Source: Bactrocera neohumeralis (Eukaryota > Arthropoda > Insecta > Diptera > Tephritidae). Taken from it: 64,000 nt of DNA. The position numbers and the translations under genes are program-made. Positions 1 to 10,554 of this stretch are shown here, piece by piece. The stretch covers positions 14,450,236-14,514,235 of the forward strand of contig NW_026089623.1 in the NCBI RefSeq assembly GCF_024586455.1, in the 5' to 3' direction. Under the pieces are notes generated by a model. It did not search any database and was not told the DNA's origin. It saw only the letters and a list, made by a program, of their open reading frames with translations. Positions within the stretch are counted from its first letter, which is position 1, and every line of letters begins with the position of its first letter.

Positions 1-10
1 ACAAAATTAA

Positions 11-326
11 AACAATTTAGAAATAGAATCATTCTTAGAGTTCAAATACAAGCTAGAAATAATTAAAGAAGTTTTAAATATTGCATACGCAATACATTGG
101 GCAAAAGCCAATATAATAAATTTATTTATCTTGTCAAATGAAGAAATAGATATTGCAAAGAAAATAATAGACAATGACGATATCCCATATATAAAACTTG
201 ATGAAGCTCTCGAATTTTCTGAAATAAAAACTGCTTCTAATGGCAAAATTATAACGTATATTGTAAGCCTCCCAACCTTTGTTAACAAAATTTGTAAAAC
301 TTTACACCTTGAAGTTGTAAAAATAA
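11..326 (+). pseudogene. Errantivirus env-like fragment, upstream part
   Basis: An open frame runs from about position 11 to the start of the DNA transposon at 327. The translation is Lys/Ile/Asn-rich and resembles the middle of the envelope-like glycoprotein of insect errantiviruses (gypsy group), a baculovirus-F-like fusion protein; I judge this from the residue pattern and the match of its other half at 4290-5284. There is no start codon because the gene continues left of the window. The frame carries on, without loss of phase, on the far side of the inserted transposon when one TAA is counted once. Broken and not functional. Function is from family knowledge only. Confidence 0.55.
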
Positions 327-771
327 CACTGTCCAACAGCATTTTTGGAACAGAATAGCGACCCTATAATTCTGAAAAGGTATGTTGAGTAGATCATTTT
401 TGTAGAACAAACTTATGGTCCAGCACGTCTGAGTTTTTTTTACAGTGGGTCAAAGTTTTCATTTTTTGATCGAAGGGAGCATTATACTATATGAAAAAAA
501 TGTTGTAAGTTAATGTCTGAGAGAATTCTTATGGTCAGAGTTGCATTGTGGAATTGTATGAGTATTATTTTTGTGGAAGATCTTAACCCTCTAACTGATT
601 TCTTTATGGGTCAATTTGACCCTTTTTTTGAGAAAATCAAAAAATATCCTTTAAAAAAGGACATTTAAGAATTAAAATATTCTACGAAAATGTTTGGCGG
701 AAAATTTCAGTGGGGGTCACCAAATACACCATTGTTGTAAATAAAACTCTTTACGATTGATAAAAAAATTA
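327..771 (+). repeat. Left terminal inverted repeat of the 327-4289 transposon
   Basis: About 445 bp that match the reverse complement of 3834-4289 with scattered differences, from CACTGTCCAAC at the outer end to a poly-A stretch after TTTACGATTGAT at the inner end. It holds no open frame of interest. Confidence 0.9.
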
Positions 772-970
772 CACGCCAACATATACAAAGTAGGTGAAAA
801 CGTCGTCAAGTTCGGCCGGGCCAAACACTGAGTTCTCGCGTCTAGTCAGCTGTGACTTACAAATTGTGTGTGATAAAATTAAGCATAATTGACTTACTAA
901 GCAGTACATATCGGGTGTGATTTTTACTAAAATTAATATAAAAAAAAAAACAATTAAAGCTTAAATAAGC

Positions 971-1671
971 ATGGCGGATTCTGTTTGCAAATTAAGAGAT
1001 TGGTTTTGTTTTATTTGTGGACATTTTACGCACCTTCAAAGCAGAAGAAAGATATTCCCTACAATTGAAGAACCATATTTTCTTTTCTTTGGAATACGAT
1101 GTTTATGTGAAGTTTGGATACCAAAAACTGTATGTACTACTTGCCAAAGTGGTCTTTTGACCTGGTACAAAGGCGGTACTAAGGCGTTGCCATTTTCTGC
1201 GCCTATTGTATGGATTGAATCTGAAAATCACAAATCAGATACATGCTATTTCTGCGTAAATTACAAATTTGGTAGAAGCCAAAGGCACGATACGCGATAA
1301 TGACATACGAAGCAACAAATAATGTCATTTTACCAGAAGTGCGCTGTGAAGGTGTTCCGGTGCCTCAACCGCCTACACATACATTTTCGGCCAATATGAC
1401 ATACGCCAATACAGAAATAACAGCGGCGGTAGAAAACATATCAGATATAAGTTACTTGCCTCCTGGTTGTTTAAACATATGTCCTAATTTGATAGACCAA
1501 GCTTATTTTGAAAATCTTGTAAGAGATTTAGGACTAACAAAAGAGAAAACTGAAATATTATGTTCCAGATTGAAAAACAGGAATTTGATAAAAGCCGATG
1601 TAAAAGTTACATCGCCAAGAAAAAGACACGCCGATTTGGAAAGTTATTTTAAACAAGTAAGGAAGGGCTAA
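971..1671 (+). pseudogene. Transposase, N-terminal part (unclassified CACTA-like family)
   Basis: Two overlapping frames (971-1300, then 1300-1671) read as one N-terminal region with a shift near 1295. The first is Cys-rich (FCFICGH near residue 13, CTTC near 56, CYFC near 92) and may bind zinc. The second carries CPNLIDQAYFENLVRDLGL, which matches what I remember of a multi-copy arthropod protein family usually annotated as uncharacterized. That family joins this N-terminus to the downstream exons. After LESYFKQ the frame is cut by a repeat inserted at about 1653. It presumably worked as the element's DNA-binding and transposase N-terminus. Broken. Confidence 0.6.
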
Positions 1672-2686
1672 GTTCGGGTGTCACCGAACATTTTATACTC
1701 TCGCATGATAAAGTGATAATCGAGATTTCATTATACGTCATTTACATATTTTTCAAATACCGTATTTTTGTAAAGTTTTAGCTATCATCATTGGTTCCTA
1801 ATGTACTATATATTATACAGAAAAGGCATCAGATGGAATTCAAAATAGCGTTATATTGGAAGAGGGCGTGGTTGTGAACCGATTTCACCCATATTTCGTA
1901 CATGTCATCAGGGTGTTAAGAAAATGTTATATACCGAATTTCATTGAAATCGGTCTAGCAGTTCCTGAGATATGGTTTTTGGTCCATAAGTGGGTGAGGC
2001 CACGCCCATTTTCAATTAAAAAAAAAAAAACCTGGGTGTAGCTTCCTTCTGCCATTTCTTCCGTTAAATTTAGTGTTTCTGACGTTTTTTGTTAGTCGGT
2101 TAACGCACTTTTAGTGATTTTCAAGATTTCTTCCATTTTTGAACTGTATATAGAAATGCCTGAAGAAAACGACTCTGTAGAGTTTGGTAGACATAGCTAT
2201 AGTAGTTTCCGAGATATGTACAAAAAACTTTGTAGGGGGCGGGGCCACGCCCACTTTTTCAAAAAAAATTGCTTCCAAATATGCCCCTCCCTAATGCGAT
2301 CCTCTGTGCAAAACTTCACTTTAATATCTTTATTTATGGCTTAGTTATGACACTTTATAGGTTTTCGGTTTCCGCCATTTTGTGGGCGTGGCAGTGGGCC
2401 GATTTTGCCCATCTTCGAACTTAACCTTCTTATGGAGCCAAGGAATATGTGTACTAAGTTTCATCATGATATCTCAATTTTTACTCAAGTTACAGCTTGC
2501 ACGGACGGACGGACAGACGGACGGACGGACAGACAGACATCCGGATTTCGACTCTACTCGTCACCCTGATCACTTTGGTATATATAACCCTACATCTGAC
2601 TCTTTTAGTTTTAGGACTTACAAACAACCGTTATGTGAACAAAACTATAATACTCTCTTTGGCAACTTTGTTGCGAGAGTATAAAA
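1653..2686 (+). repeat. Interspersed repeat with sub-terminal inverted repeats and GGAC microsatellite, copy 1
   Basis: A 1.0 kb insertion within the transposase gene. It opens with AAGGGCTAAGTTCGGGTG and has TTTTATACTCTCGCA (1690-1704) near its left end, whose exact reverse complement TGCGAGAGTATAAAA (2671-2685) closes the right end. A GGAC-type microsatellite (ACGGACGGACGG) lies at 2500-2540. A second diverged copy is at 12999-14322 and a 3' piece at about 50845-51040. I remember such repeats as abundant in tephritid genomes. It is not coding. Layout (internal conserved block, microsatellite, sub-terminal inverted repeats) recalls DINE-1/Helentron elements, but that is only an analogy. Confidence 0.75.
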
Positions 2687-2689
2687 ATC

Positions 2690-3743
2690 AGAAGAACTTG
2701 TATACTGTTGCAGTATTGAAGAGGTTCTAAAATATCTAAAGCTTCCACTGGACTGTTCCGCTGGCGACTATTTATAGATAGTTCAAAACACAGCTTAAAA
2801 GCAGTTTTACTGCACAATGGAAATCAGCATCCATCAATACCGGTTGCGTATTCCACAAAAAAGGAGGTAGCATACGCAAATACTTCAAATCTCTTAAATA
2901 AAATTGAATACTATATGTAAATATAAATGGGAAGTATGCGCAGACTTCAAAATGATTGCAATATTGACTGGAATGCAAACAGGATACACAAAATATATGT
3001 GCTTTCTTTGTAAATGGGATTCACGTGCTACCAGCAGCCGTTATCATATTAAATATTTCGAAGAACGTAAAGAAAATATTATTGGTGACTTAAATGTAAT
3101 CCATGAATCTCTTGTCCCAAAAGATAAGGTCATACTTCCACCGCTGCATATTAAGTTGGGCGTGGTGAAAAATTTTATTAAAAGCTTAAATACACAAGGA
3201 TATGCTTTCAAACGCATTCAAACAATTTTCCCCAGATTATCTGCAGCAAAATTAAAAGAAGGTAAAATACGGTTTTAAGAAATAATTAATTTCATTTAAT
3301 GTAAACTACCTTTTCTAGGAATGCTCGTTGGACCCGATATAAGAAAATTATTACAAGATGAAGAATTTTATGGTCATCTGTCGGATATGCAAAAGACAGC
3401 ATTTGACTTTATGCAGCTGGTTATATCAGAATTCCTTGGAAACTCAAAAGCACAAAACTATGCAGAAATTATTGAAAACATGCTAATCGGTTTTAACAAT
3501 ATTGGCGTTAAGATGTCACTAAAGCTGCATTTTCTGCACTCTCATCTCAATTTTTTTAAAGAAAACCTTGGAGCGGTTTCAGATGAACACGGTGAAAGGT
3601 TTCATCAGGATATAAAGGTATTGGAAGAAAGATTCAAAGGGAAATCCCAAAGTGTAATGCTTGCTGAATACGTATGGGGCTTGTACAGAAACCTTGACAC
3701 ATCGGAACATTCACGTCAAGCTAAATACAGGAACGCATATTAA
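2690..3743 (+). pseudogene. Transposase, central and C-terminal exons with a 57-bp intron
   Basis: After the inserted repeat the coding frame resumes with FIDSSKHSLKAVLLHNGN (frameshift near 2770). It continues through KWEVCADFKMIAILTG, a Cys pair (CFLCKWDSR), PPLHIKLGVVKNF and, after an intron, VGPDIRKLL, LGNSKAQNYAEI, SLKLHFLHSHL and SDEHGERFHQDI. The intron is 3262-3318, GT to AG with TTTTCTAG at the acceptor, and joins KEG to MLVGP in phase. The conserved Asp-rich blocks (FIDSS, CADFK) suggest an RNase H-like DDE nuclease core; this is inference. The last exon (3319-3743) is intact. Disabled overall by the frameshifts and the inserted repeat. Confidence 0.65.
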
Positions 3744-3833
3744 GTTTAATCTTTAATCCATTTTCCTACTATTGCTGAAGCAAAAAAATAAATGTGTACA
3801 TACTATAATAAACCACCATTAAAATAAAATTAT

Positions 3834-4289
3834 AATTTTTTTATCAATCGTAAAGAGCTTTATTTACAACAATGGTGTCTTTGGTGACTCCCACTGAAAT
3901 TTTCCGCCAAACATTTTCGTAGAATATTTTAATCCTTAAGTGTCCTTTTTTAAAGGATATTTTTTAATTTTCTCGAAAAAAAGGGTCAAATTGACCCATA
4001 AAGAAACCAGTTAGAGGGTTAAGATCTTCCACAAAAATAATCCTCATACAATTCCACAATACAACTCTGACCATAAGAATACTCTCAGACATTAACTTAC
4101 AACATTTTGTTCATATAGTATAATTCTCCCTTCGACAAAGAAATGAAAACTTTGACCCCCTGTAAAAAAAAACTCAGACGTGCTGGGCCATAAGTTTGTT
4201 CTACAAAAATGATCTACTCAACATACCCTTTCAGAATTAAGGGGTCGCTATTCTGTTCCATTTAAAAAGTCTTCATTTGTTGGACAGTG
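3834..4289 (-). repeat. Right terminal inverted repeat of the 327-4289 transposon
   Basis: Reverse complement of 327-771 with small differences; outer end GTTGGACAGTG at 4279-4289 next to TAA at 4290-4292. Confidence 0.9.
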
Positions 4290-5284
4290 TAAAGGGAGAA
4301 TTAATAAAAAGAATATTTGATTTAAGTAATGACTCATGTATAAACAACACAGGCCAACACTCAATTTGCTTCTTTAAATTTATCAACTTGGGTGCGCTGA
4401 ATTCAAATCTGTAATCTGTTTGTCTCTATCAGCTCTAGTTTTCATGATATAGCTTTTCTATGCCCTCCACTTAACTTATGACCTGAAAAAAAAATTTCGC
4501 AAAAAAAATTTTGCATTAAAAATTTATCAACTGATTGTAGTTAATTTGGGCGCGCTGAATTCAAATCTGTAATCAGTTTGTCTCTATCAGCTCTAGTTTT
4601 AATGATATACATGGCTTTTTTTATATTTTTCAGGTCATAAGTTAAGCGGAGGGAATAAAAAAGCTATACATATCATGAAAACTAGAGCTGATAAAGACAA
4701 ACTGATTACAGATTTGAATTCAGCGCGCCCAAATTAGCTAGAATCAGTTGATAAATTCAAAGAAGCAAAATTTTTTTTTCATTTTGTCGGGTTGTGCAAT
4801 CTTTTAAAAGGTCGTTTGCCAAACTGCACGGAAATCAAACATCCAAAATATCCCAACTATAAAGGAAATGGGATCTGGAATACTACTATTAAACAATTCA
4901 AGGGAGAAATTTTAATAAATAACGAATATACATTTTTTAACGGGACATTGATTATTATGTACACCAACGTAACCGTTATTATCAACGGAAAAATTATATA
5001 ACGAAGAAATAACAGCAAGTAAATCATTACCAGCCATCCTACATTCGTCATCCACATCACTCAACATAGAAGAATTCCTCTCGCTGGAGATGCTGAAACA
5101 GTTAAGCTTCAACAATACAAAAGAAGTAAGCTTGTTAGAAGCAGCAAATCGAACCAAACATGCAACCAGCATCACCCTAATTGTCATTATAATAGTGATC
5201 GCCTTAATTTTCGGGAAAAATACTGCCAACCTGTGGAAAGTGCAGCGTCAGCGAACACCATACCCGTTGCAGCAGCAAACGTAG
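4290..5284 (+). pseudogene. Errantivirus env-like fragment, C-terminal part with membrane anchor
   Basis: Downstream half of the env gene begun at 11-326. The frame re-enters at 4290, is interrupted by a palindromic repeat (4364-4770), and resumes at about 4771 with several Asn-X-Ser/Thr sites. A frame break lies near 5001; the last frame (about 5000-5284) ends in a hydrophobic run ITLIVIIIVIALIFG, a good transmembrane anchor, followed by a short charged tail. This order (ectodomain, anchor, tail) is that of errantivirus envelope proteins. Two insertions and at least one frame break leave it non-functional. Confidence 0.55.
4364..4770. mobile_element. Palindromic MITE-like repeat inside env
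   Basis: The ends are TTGCTTCTTTAAATTTATC and the reverse complement GATAAATTCAAAGAAGCAAA. Inside are three copies of a block starting GCGCTGAATTCAAATCTGTA: two direct (about 4394 and 4550) and one inverted (about 4664-4730). No open frame. Probably a small non-autonomous DNA element or two nested ones. Exact ends and target duplication are unclear. Confidence 0.55.
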
Positions 5285-5410
5285 GCTTAGAGTTAAGTAT
5301 AGTTAATTTCAATTTTTAGTTCTAAGACAGAATATAATAAAGGAGCATAGCTCCCAAAAATATTTTTTTATTAATAATAAAAGAAAAGTTTTATAACTTA
5401 GGTACTGGGG
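5285..5410 (+). other. Sequence after env, possible start of an errantivirus 3' end
   Basis: Non-coding stretch between the env stop and the Gypsy LTR region. AGGAGCATAGCTCC at about 5340 might be a polypurine-tract region, but I see no second LTR copy in the window, so this is not established. Confidence 0.2.
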
Positions 5411-5698
5411 TCGGTACCTTTGGAACGAATTACATACACAAATTCCTAAATTATATAAAGAAGCTTTTCTTAATTTTAGATTTATTTTAATATAAAAAAC
5501 TGATACAAAATTGATAATTCAATCGAAATTGAAATGGAGAGAGAAATGATGAGACGTGCTTGCAGTCGTGATGATGCGCCAAGAAGAAGGAAAAATGGCG
5601 GTCGTCAAGCTGACAGCTTATCCAGTTTTCGAGTTGCCATATCTATAATTTTTGCAGAGTTGCATTTGGGATTGCCACATTACTTTGGGGTTGCCACA
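5411..5698 (-). repeat. 3' LTR region of the CsRn1-type Gypsy element
   Basis: On the reverse strand the LTR begins TGTGGCAACCCCAAAG at 5698, directly after the purine tract. The first 26 bp are repeated in the 5' LTR remnant at 11379-11404. An AATAAA-type signal lies further in. The far end could not be placed because the other LTR lacks this part. Confidence 0.5.
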
Positions 5699-6540
5699 TC
5701 ACTCTCCCCTATGCCTAAGACGAAAGCGTACTCGACGACCAGATTTTGTTTGGTACTCTTTATGTTGAACTGTTTGATTCGACGGTGTTTGGTAATCCTC
5801 AGCGACGAAAGCTGCTTTTAACCGGTCAATGGAAATGTTTACGTCCTTCCCTCGGATTTTGACTTTGAAGAATTTGTCGCCGCGTTCGACTACGGGAAAT
5901 GGTCCCTCGTATGGTGGTTGAAGAGGTGGACGAATTGAGTCGTTGCGTACGAAGACTGATGCTGTTGAGTGTAACTTCTTTTCTACGAATGGTACGTGCG
6001 CTGAGTTGTTTGTAGTTGGTGGCGGCTTTAGTGACTGCATGCGTATGCGTAAATTTTCGATGAATTCACCTTTATTGGCATTGTGGGTATGTTTTTCGGC
6101 AAAGAACTGGCCAGGTAATCGAAGTGTATTTCCATAAACCATCTCTGCGGGTGTCGCTCTTAAATCATCTCTCCATGAGGAACGAAAACCTAGAAGGATG
6201 AGTGGGAGAACCTCGACCCAGTTGTCTGTCATGTAGCATTTTATCGCTGCTTTTAATGATCTGTGCCATCGCTTATAATCCCGTTGGACGCGGGATGATA
6301 CGAAGTGGTACGTAAGTGCTGGATGCTTTAAAGCCTGGAAAGTTCTCGGAATAGTATAGATTCAAATTGTCTACCTGGATCCATTGTTACTCTACTTGGT
6401 ACTCCAAATCTAGCGATCCAGTGCGTGTAGATATTGAAAGCAATGGTCTCTGTCGTCATGTCTTCGAGCGAGAGTGCCTCTAACCATGGGGAATAACGAG
6501 CGACTATTGTCAAACAGTATCGATAACCCTAGCAAGGTGG
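5699..6540 (-). pseudogene. Gypsy integrase, core and C-terminal domain
   Basis: Two frames (6513-6328 and 6232-5699) cover the integrase core, with FGVPSRVTMDPGRQF holding the second catalytic Asp, and the C-terminal GPY/F-type module (PPYEGPFPVVERGDKFFKV) ending in an SGRRVRF tail. A one-base loss around 6245-6330 breaks the frame just where the catalytic Glu (in NGxxERW) should be. Its role would have been insertion of element cDNA into host DNA. Confidence 0.75.
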
Positions 6541-7554
6541 TAATGGTCCGACGGTATCCATATTTATGTGGTCAAATCGTTGCTCTGGTAACGTGAATGT
6601 CGACAACGGTGCTCTGTTGTGGCGCTGCACTTTAACTCTTTGGCACGGGATGCACTGCCTGGACCATAAGCGGCAATCTTTTCGGAGACTCGGCCACACA
6701 AATTTTTCTGCAATCAATTTAGTTGTTTTAGTGGCGCCAGTGTGTGCCATGTTATGTATAGAGTCGAAAGCTGTTCTGCGAAACGCAGGAGTTAAGTACG
6801 GTCGGACTTGGCTGGTGCTTACGTCACAAAAGATGTCTACAGCGGTGCCTGGAATCGTGAAAAGTTTGATTAATAGGCTGGTATTCGAGTCTTGTAAGTT
6901 TTTGAGATCTGAGTCAGATATTTGACTCTCCGCAAGTTTGGCGAAGTCGATGGTGCTTGGAGTATGTATGGCGTCAACACGTGACAATGCATCAGCTACT
7001 ACGTTTTCTCTTCCGGGGATGTACCGAATGTCTGTTGTGAATTGTGCGATAAATTCCGAATGACGCATTTGACGGGGAGATGCCTTTTCAAGCTTTTGCT
7101 GGAACACATACTGCAATGGCTTGTGGTCGGTGAGGATGACAAATTCTCTTCCTTCTAGCATATGTTGAAAATATTTGACTGCTTTGTATGCCGCTAATAG
7201 TTCACGATCGTAAGTGCTGTGTCGTGCTTGTGTTTCGGTAAGGCGTTCGGAATAAAAACCTAGTGGTTGCCAATGGTCGTTGTCGTGTTGTTGTAGCACA
7301 GCTCCTACCGCAGCTCCAGATGCATCCACCGTCAAACTAAGTTGCGCCCTGGGTTTTGGGTAAACGAGTAAAGTTGCTTTGTATATGTCGTTTTTGCATT
7401 GTTGAAATGCCTCCTTTGCTTCAATTGTCCAATCAACTGACGATGTGTCGTTTTTCTTGTTACCTTTAATGAGGTTGAATAACGTCATTTGCCTTTCTGC
7501 GGCGCAAGGCAAGAATCTGCGAAAAAAGTTTACCATACCGAGAAAGCGTCGCAA
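6529..7554 (-). pseudogene. Gypsy RT tail, RNase H and integrase N-terminus
   Basis: An open frame of 341 codons. It starts with the end of the RT palm/thumb (RRFLGMVNFFRRFLP), then RNase H (LTVDASGAAVGAV, YDRELLAAYKAVKYF, ILTDHKPL, DALSRVDA), then the integrase zinc-binding HHCC region (HNMAHTGATKTTKL ... CRLWSRQCIPCQ). Catalytic-type residues of RNase H (Asp in VDAS, Glu in DREL, Asp in TDHK) are present. It ends at a stop where the integrase core should follow. Confidence 0.8.
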
Positions 7555-7984
7555 ATCACATGCTCGCGAAGGTAAGTTGAAATTTTGAATTTCCGGTACT
7601 CGTTCTTCTGGGGGTGAAATTCCACTGTTGTTTATTTTAAACCATAAAAATTTTTACTTACGGCTGACCTAGTATACGTTTCGAACGGTTGATGACAAGG
7701 CCGTACTCGCGTAGCTGTTTAAATGCTAATTGTAGATGATGACGATGTTAATTCATATCCTTCGATGATATTAAAACGTTTGACTGGCATTCCTTGAACC
7801 AAGGACATAAACGGAAAATCAAACATGCCGAATGGCGTTGTAATTGCAGTCTTTGGTATGTCGTTCGGCTCCACAGGAATCTGGTGGTAGGCCCGACGCA
7901 GATGAAGTCTGGAAAAAATTTTGCAACCGTGCAGGGAATGTGTGAAATAGTGCAGGTGTGGCAGGGGTACCTGTCAGGCTCGGT
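7555..7984 (-). pseudogene. Gypsy reverse transcriptase, C-terminal half, degenerate
   Basis: Reading the reverse strand in shifting frames gives EPDRYP, FTHSLHGCKIF, RAYHQIPVEPNDIPKTAITT and FGMFDFPFMS, then a jump to VLISSKDMN and LQLAFKQLREYGLVINRSK. The part carrying the catalytic YxDD motif has been deleted, so the enzyme could not work. It continues across the inserted RTE element at 9861. Confidence 0.7.
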
Positions 7985-9860
7985 GACGACGTTTCTTCTT
8001 CTTCTTAATTGCCGCAGACACCGCTTACGCGATTATAGCAGAGTCGTTTGTTTTTTTCGCTTCGTGGCGCCAATTGGATATTACAAGCGAAGCCAGGTTC
8101 TTCTCCACTTGGTCCTTCCAACGGAGTGGAGGTCTTCCTAATCCTCCGCTTCCCCCGGCGGATACAGCGTCGAATGCATTCAGAGCTGGAGTGTTTTCGT
8201 CCATCCGGACAACATGACCTAGCCAGCGTAGCCGCTGTTTATCGCCGAACTATGTCAATGTCGTCGTATATCTCGTACAGCTCATCGTTCCATCGAATGG
8301 GATATTCGTCGTGGCCAACGCGCAAAGGACCATAAATCTTTCGCAGAACTTTTCTCTCGAAAACTCGTAACGTCGACTCATCGGTTTCTGTCATCGCCCA
8401 AGCCTCTGCACCATATAGCAGGACGGGAACTATGAGCGACGTATAGAGTTTGGCTTTTGTTCGTCGAGAGAGGACTTTACTTTTCATTTGCCTACTCAGT
8501 CCAAAGTAGCACCTGTTGGCAAGAGGTATCCTGCGTTGGTTTTCTAGGCTGACATTGTTAGTGGTGTTTATGCTGGTTCCTAATTATACGAAACTATCTA
8601 CAACCTCAAAGTTATGACTGTCAACAGTGACGTGAGAGCCAAGTCGCCAGTGCGACGACTGTTGGTTTGATGACAGGAGATATTTCTTCTTGCCCTCGTT
8701 CACTGCCAGACCCATTCTCTGTGCTTCCTTGTCAAGCCTGGAGAAAGCAGAACTAACGGCGCGGGTGTTGAGGCCGATGATATAAATATCATCGGTATAC
8801 GCCAGCAGCTGTACACTCTTATAGAAGATGGTACCTTCTCTATTTAGTTCTGCAGCTCGAACTACTTTCTCCAGAAGCAGGTTGAAGAAGTCGCACGATA
8901 GGCAGTCGCCTTGTCTGAAACCTCGTTTGGTATCGAACGGCTCGGAGAGGTCCTTCCCGATCCTGACGGAGCTTTTGGTGTTACTCAACGTCAGTTTACA
9001 CAGCCGTATTAGTTTCTCGGGGATACCAAATTCAGACATCGCGGCATAAAGGCAGCTCCTTTTGGTGCTGTCGAAAGCAGCTTTGAAATCGACGAAGAGA
9101 TGGTGTGTGTCGATTCTCCTTTCACGGGTCTTTTCCAAGATTTGGCGCATGGTGAATATCTGGTCGGTTGTTGATTTTCCAGGTCTGAAGCCACACTGAT
9201 AAGGTCCAACCAGTTTTTTGACGGTGAGCTTTAATCTTTCTCACAATACCCTCGATAGAACCTTATATGCGATGTTGAGGAGGCTAATCCCACGGTAGTT
9301 GGCGCAGATTGTGGGTCTCCCTTTTTGTGGATTGGGCATAGCACACTTAAATTGCAATCGTTGGGTATGCTTTCGTCCGACCATTTTTTACAAAGAATCT
9401 GATGCATGCTTCTTATCAGTTCTTTGCCGGGGTGTTTGAATAGCTCGGCCAGCAATCCATCGGCCCCCGCCGCTTTGTTGTTCTTCAGGCGGGTAATTGT
9501 TATTCGAACTTCTCTTGGTCGCGCAATGGAACGTCTGCTCCATCGTCATCGATTGGGGAATCGGGTTCGCCTTCTACTAGCGTTGTGCGTTCACTGCCAT
9601 TCAGCAGGCTGGAGAAGTGTTCCCTCCATAATTTAAGTATGCTTAAGTCTCCGCATTTTTTGGTAGAATTTTCCAGCATTACCCCTGTCGGCCAGCTTAT
9701 CAAGCTCTTCGTACTCACGCATTTTCGGCCTCTTTCTTTTTCTGTCTGAAAATGCGTCTCGCTTCCCTCTTCAACTCTCGGTATCTATCCCATCCCACAC
9801 GTATTGTGGTCGATCGTAACGTTGTGAGGTAGGCAGTCTGTTTTCTCTCCGACGACGTTT
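7985..9860 (-). mobile_element. RTE-clade non-LTR retrotransposon, 5'-truncated, copy A
   Basis: GACGACGTTT occurs at 7985-7994 and again at 9851-9860, a perfect 10-bp target duplication in the Gypsy RT gene. The element between them is on the reverse strand. Its 3' tail is a short AAGAAGAAG-type repeat (about 7995-8008), and its 5' end is cut inside the linker between endonuclease and RT. Proteins of this family are often annotated as craniofacial development protein 2-like, from BovB/RTE elements. Confidence 0.9.
8100..9850 (-). pseudogene. RTE reverse transcriptase, copy A
   Basis: Frames 9718-9500, 9455-9231, 9150-8584 and 8487-8239 tile one RT. Visible are NDCNLSVLCPIHKKGD, TDQxFTxRQILE-type fingers, HHLFVDFKAAFDS (first catalytic Asp), GFRQGDCLSCDFFNLLLE, LAYTDDIYII (catalytic Asp pair) and the C-terminal LYGAEAWAMTE and FERKVLRKIYGPLR blocks of the RTE clade. 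Several frameshifts and stops. The upstream endonuclease domain is absent by 5' truncation. Confidence 0.85.
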
Positions 9861-10194
9861 AGTTGCCTGAAATCACCACAAGGCGTCCATTCGCCGTTTT
9901 TCTTCTTTGTCATGTGCAGCGGGCTTGCCCATGGACTGCGCGATTAACGAGAGATGCCTGCGTTCAGCAAGAGTTGTATGTCGGCTTTTGCGGTCCTTTG
10001 GTGACGATATGATGCGTGACAAAGTGTTGTGGTTTTCTGACTGAAAACTTGTCCATCGTAATGTCTTCAAATTCCCTAAATAAATCGTGGAAAGGCTGAT
10101 AACTTTTAGTGTAAGATAAATTGGAAACTACCTTTTTATTTGTTGATATTAAACATAGTCTGCTGGTGTTTGTGACGTCGTCGATGAGTTTGCG
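9861..10194 (-). pseudogene. Gypsy reverse transcriptase, N-terminal part
   Basis: In shifting frames the reverse strand reads HHIVTKGP, then SPWASPLH and KKNGEWTPCGDFRQLNVV, the fingers of a Ty3/Gypsy RT. The typical PxxARRLxPE stretch is missing, suggesting a small deletion. The gene stops at the RTE target duplication (9851-9860) and resumes at 7984. Confidence 0.7.
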
Positions 10195-10554
10195 TTATCG
10201 TAGGTTGACTGCTAAGTTGAAATGCGATAGAAAATCAGCTCCAATGATGGCTTGTGACACATCGGCAATGATGAAATTCCAGGAATATTGGCTGCGTAGA
10301 CCCAGATTGAGGAACATAGTTTTTTCGCCGTAAGTTTTTATGGTGGACTTGTTTGCTGCGTAGAGGTAGTTGTTTTTGTTCGGGCATCTACATTGTTGTT
10401 GCGTCGGTGGAATTACGCTGACTTCAGCTCCCGTGTCGATGAGGAAGTTTATAGCGGATTTTTTGTCTCGAACGATTAAGCGGCGGTTTTTATTGTTGAG
10501 CCTGTCGTCGACCGCCATTGACGACAGACTAGTAAGTTTAACTTTTTTACGCAA
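10195..10554 (-). pseudogene. Gypsy aspartic protease
   Basis: The frame holds FLIDTGAEVSVIP, with the catalytic DTG triplet, and IIGADFLSHFNLAVNL, the usual second conserved block of retroviral-type proteases. It overlaps the end of gag by about 80 bp in another frame, as is normal for gag to pro shifting in these elements. Would have cleaved the gag-pol polyprotein. Confidence 0.8.

Larger units (their letters stand above)
327..4289 (+). mobile_element. DNA transposon with ~450 bp inverted repeats, CACTG ends (CACTA-like)
   Basis: The element begins CACTGTCCAAC (327-337) and ends in its exact reverse complement (4279-4289). It is flanked by TAA at 324-326 and 4290-4292, a 3-bp target duplication. 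The inverted repeats run about 445 bp inward. It encodes a transposase in several exons (971-1671, 2690-3261, 3319-3743), and another repeat was inserted at about 1653-2686. CACTG ends and a 3-bp duplication suit the EnSpm/CACTA group, but the very long repeats are not typical, so the superfamily is an inference. It sits inside an errantivirus env gene. Confidence 0.85.

Noticed and set aside
2500..2545. GGAC tandem units as a CRISPR-like or satellite array
   Set aside because: Short irregular microsatellite inside an interspersed repeat, with no spacers; eukaryotic context.
8828..9049. Several forward frames opposite the RTE, Gypsy and BEL coding regions
   Set aside because: They are shadows of the reverse-strand RT, integrase and gag genes and show no family of their own.
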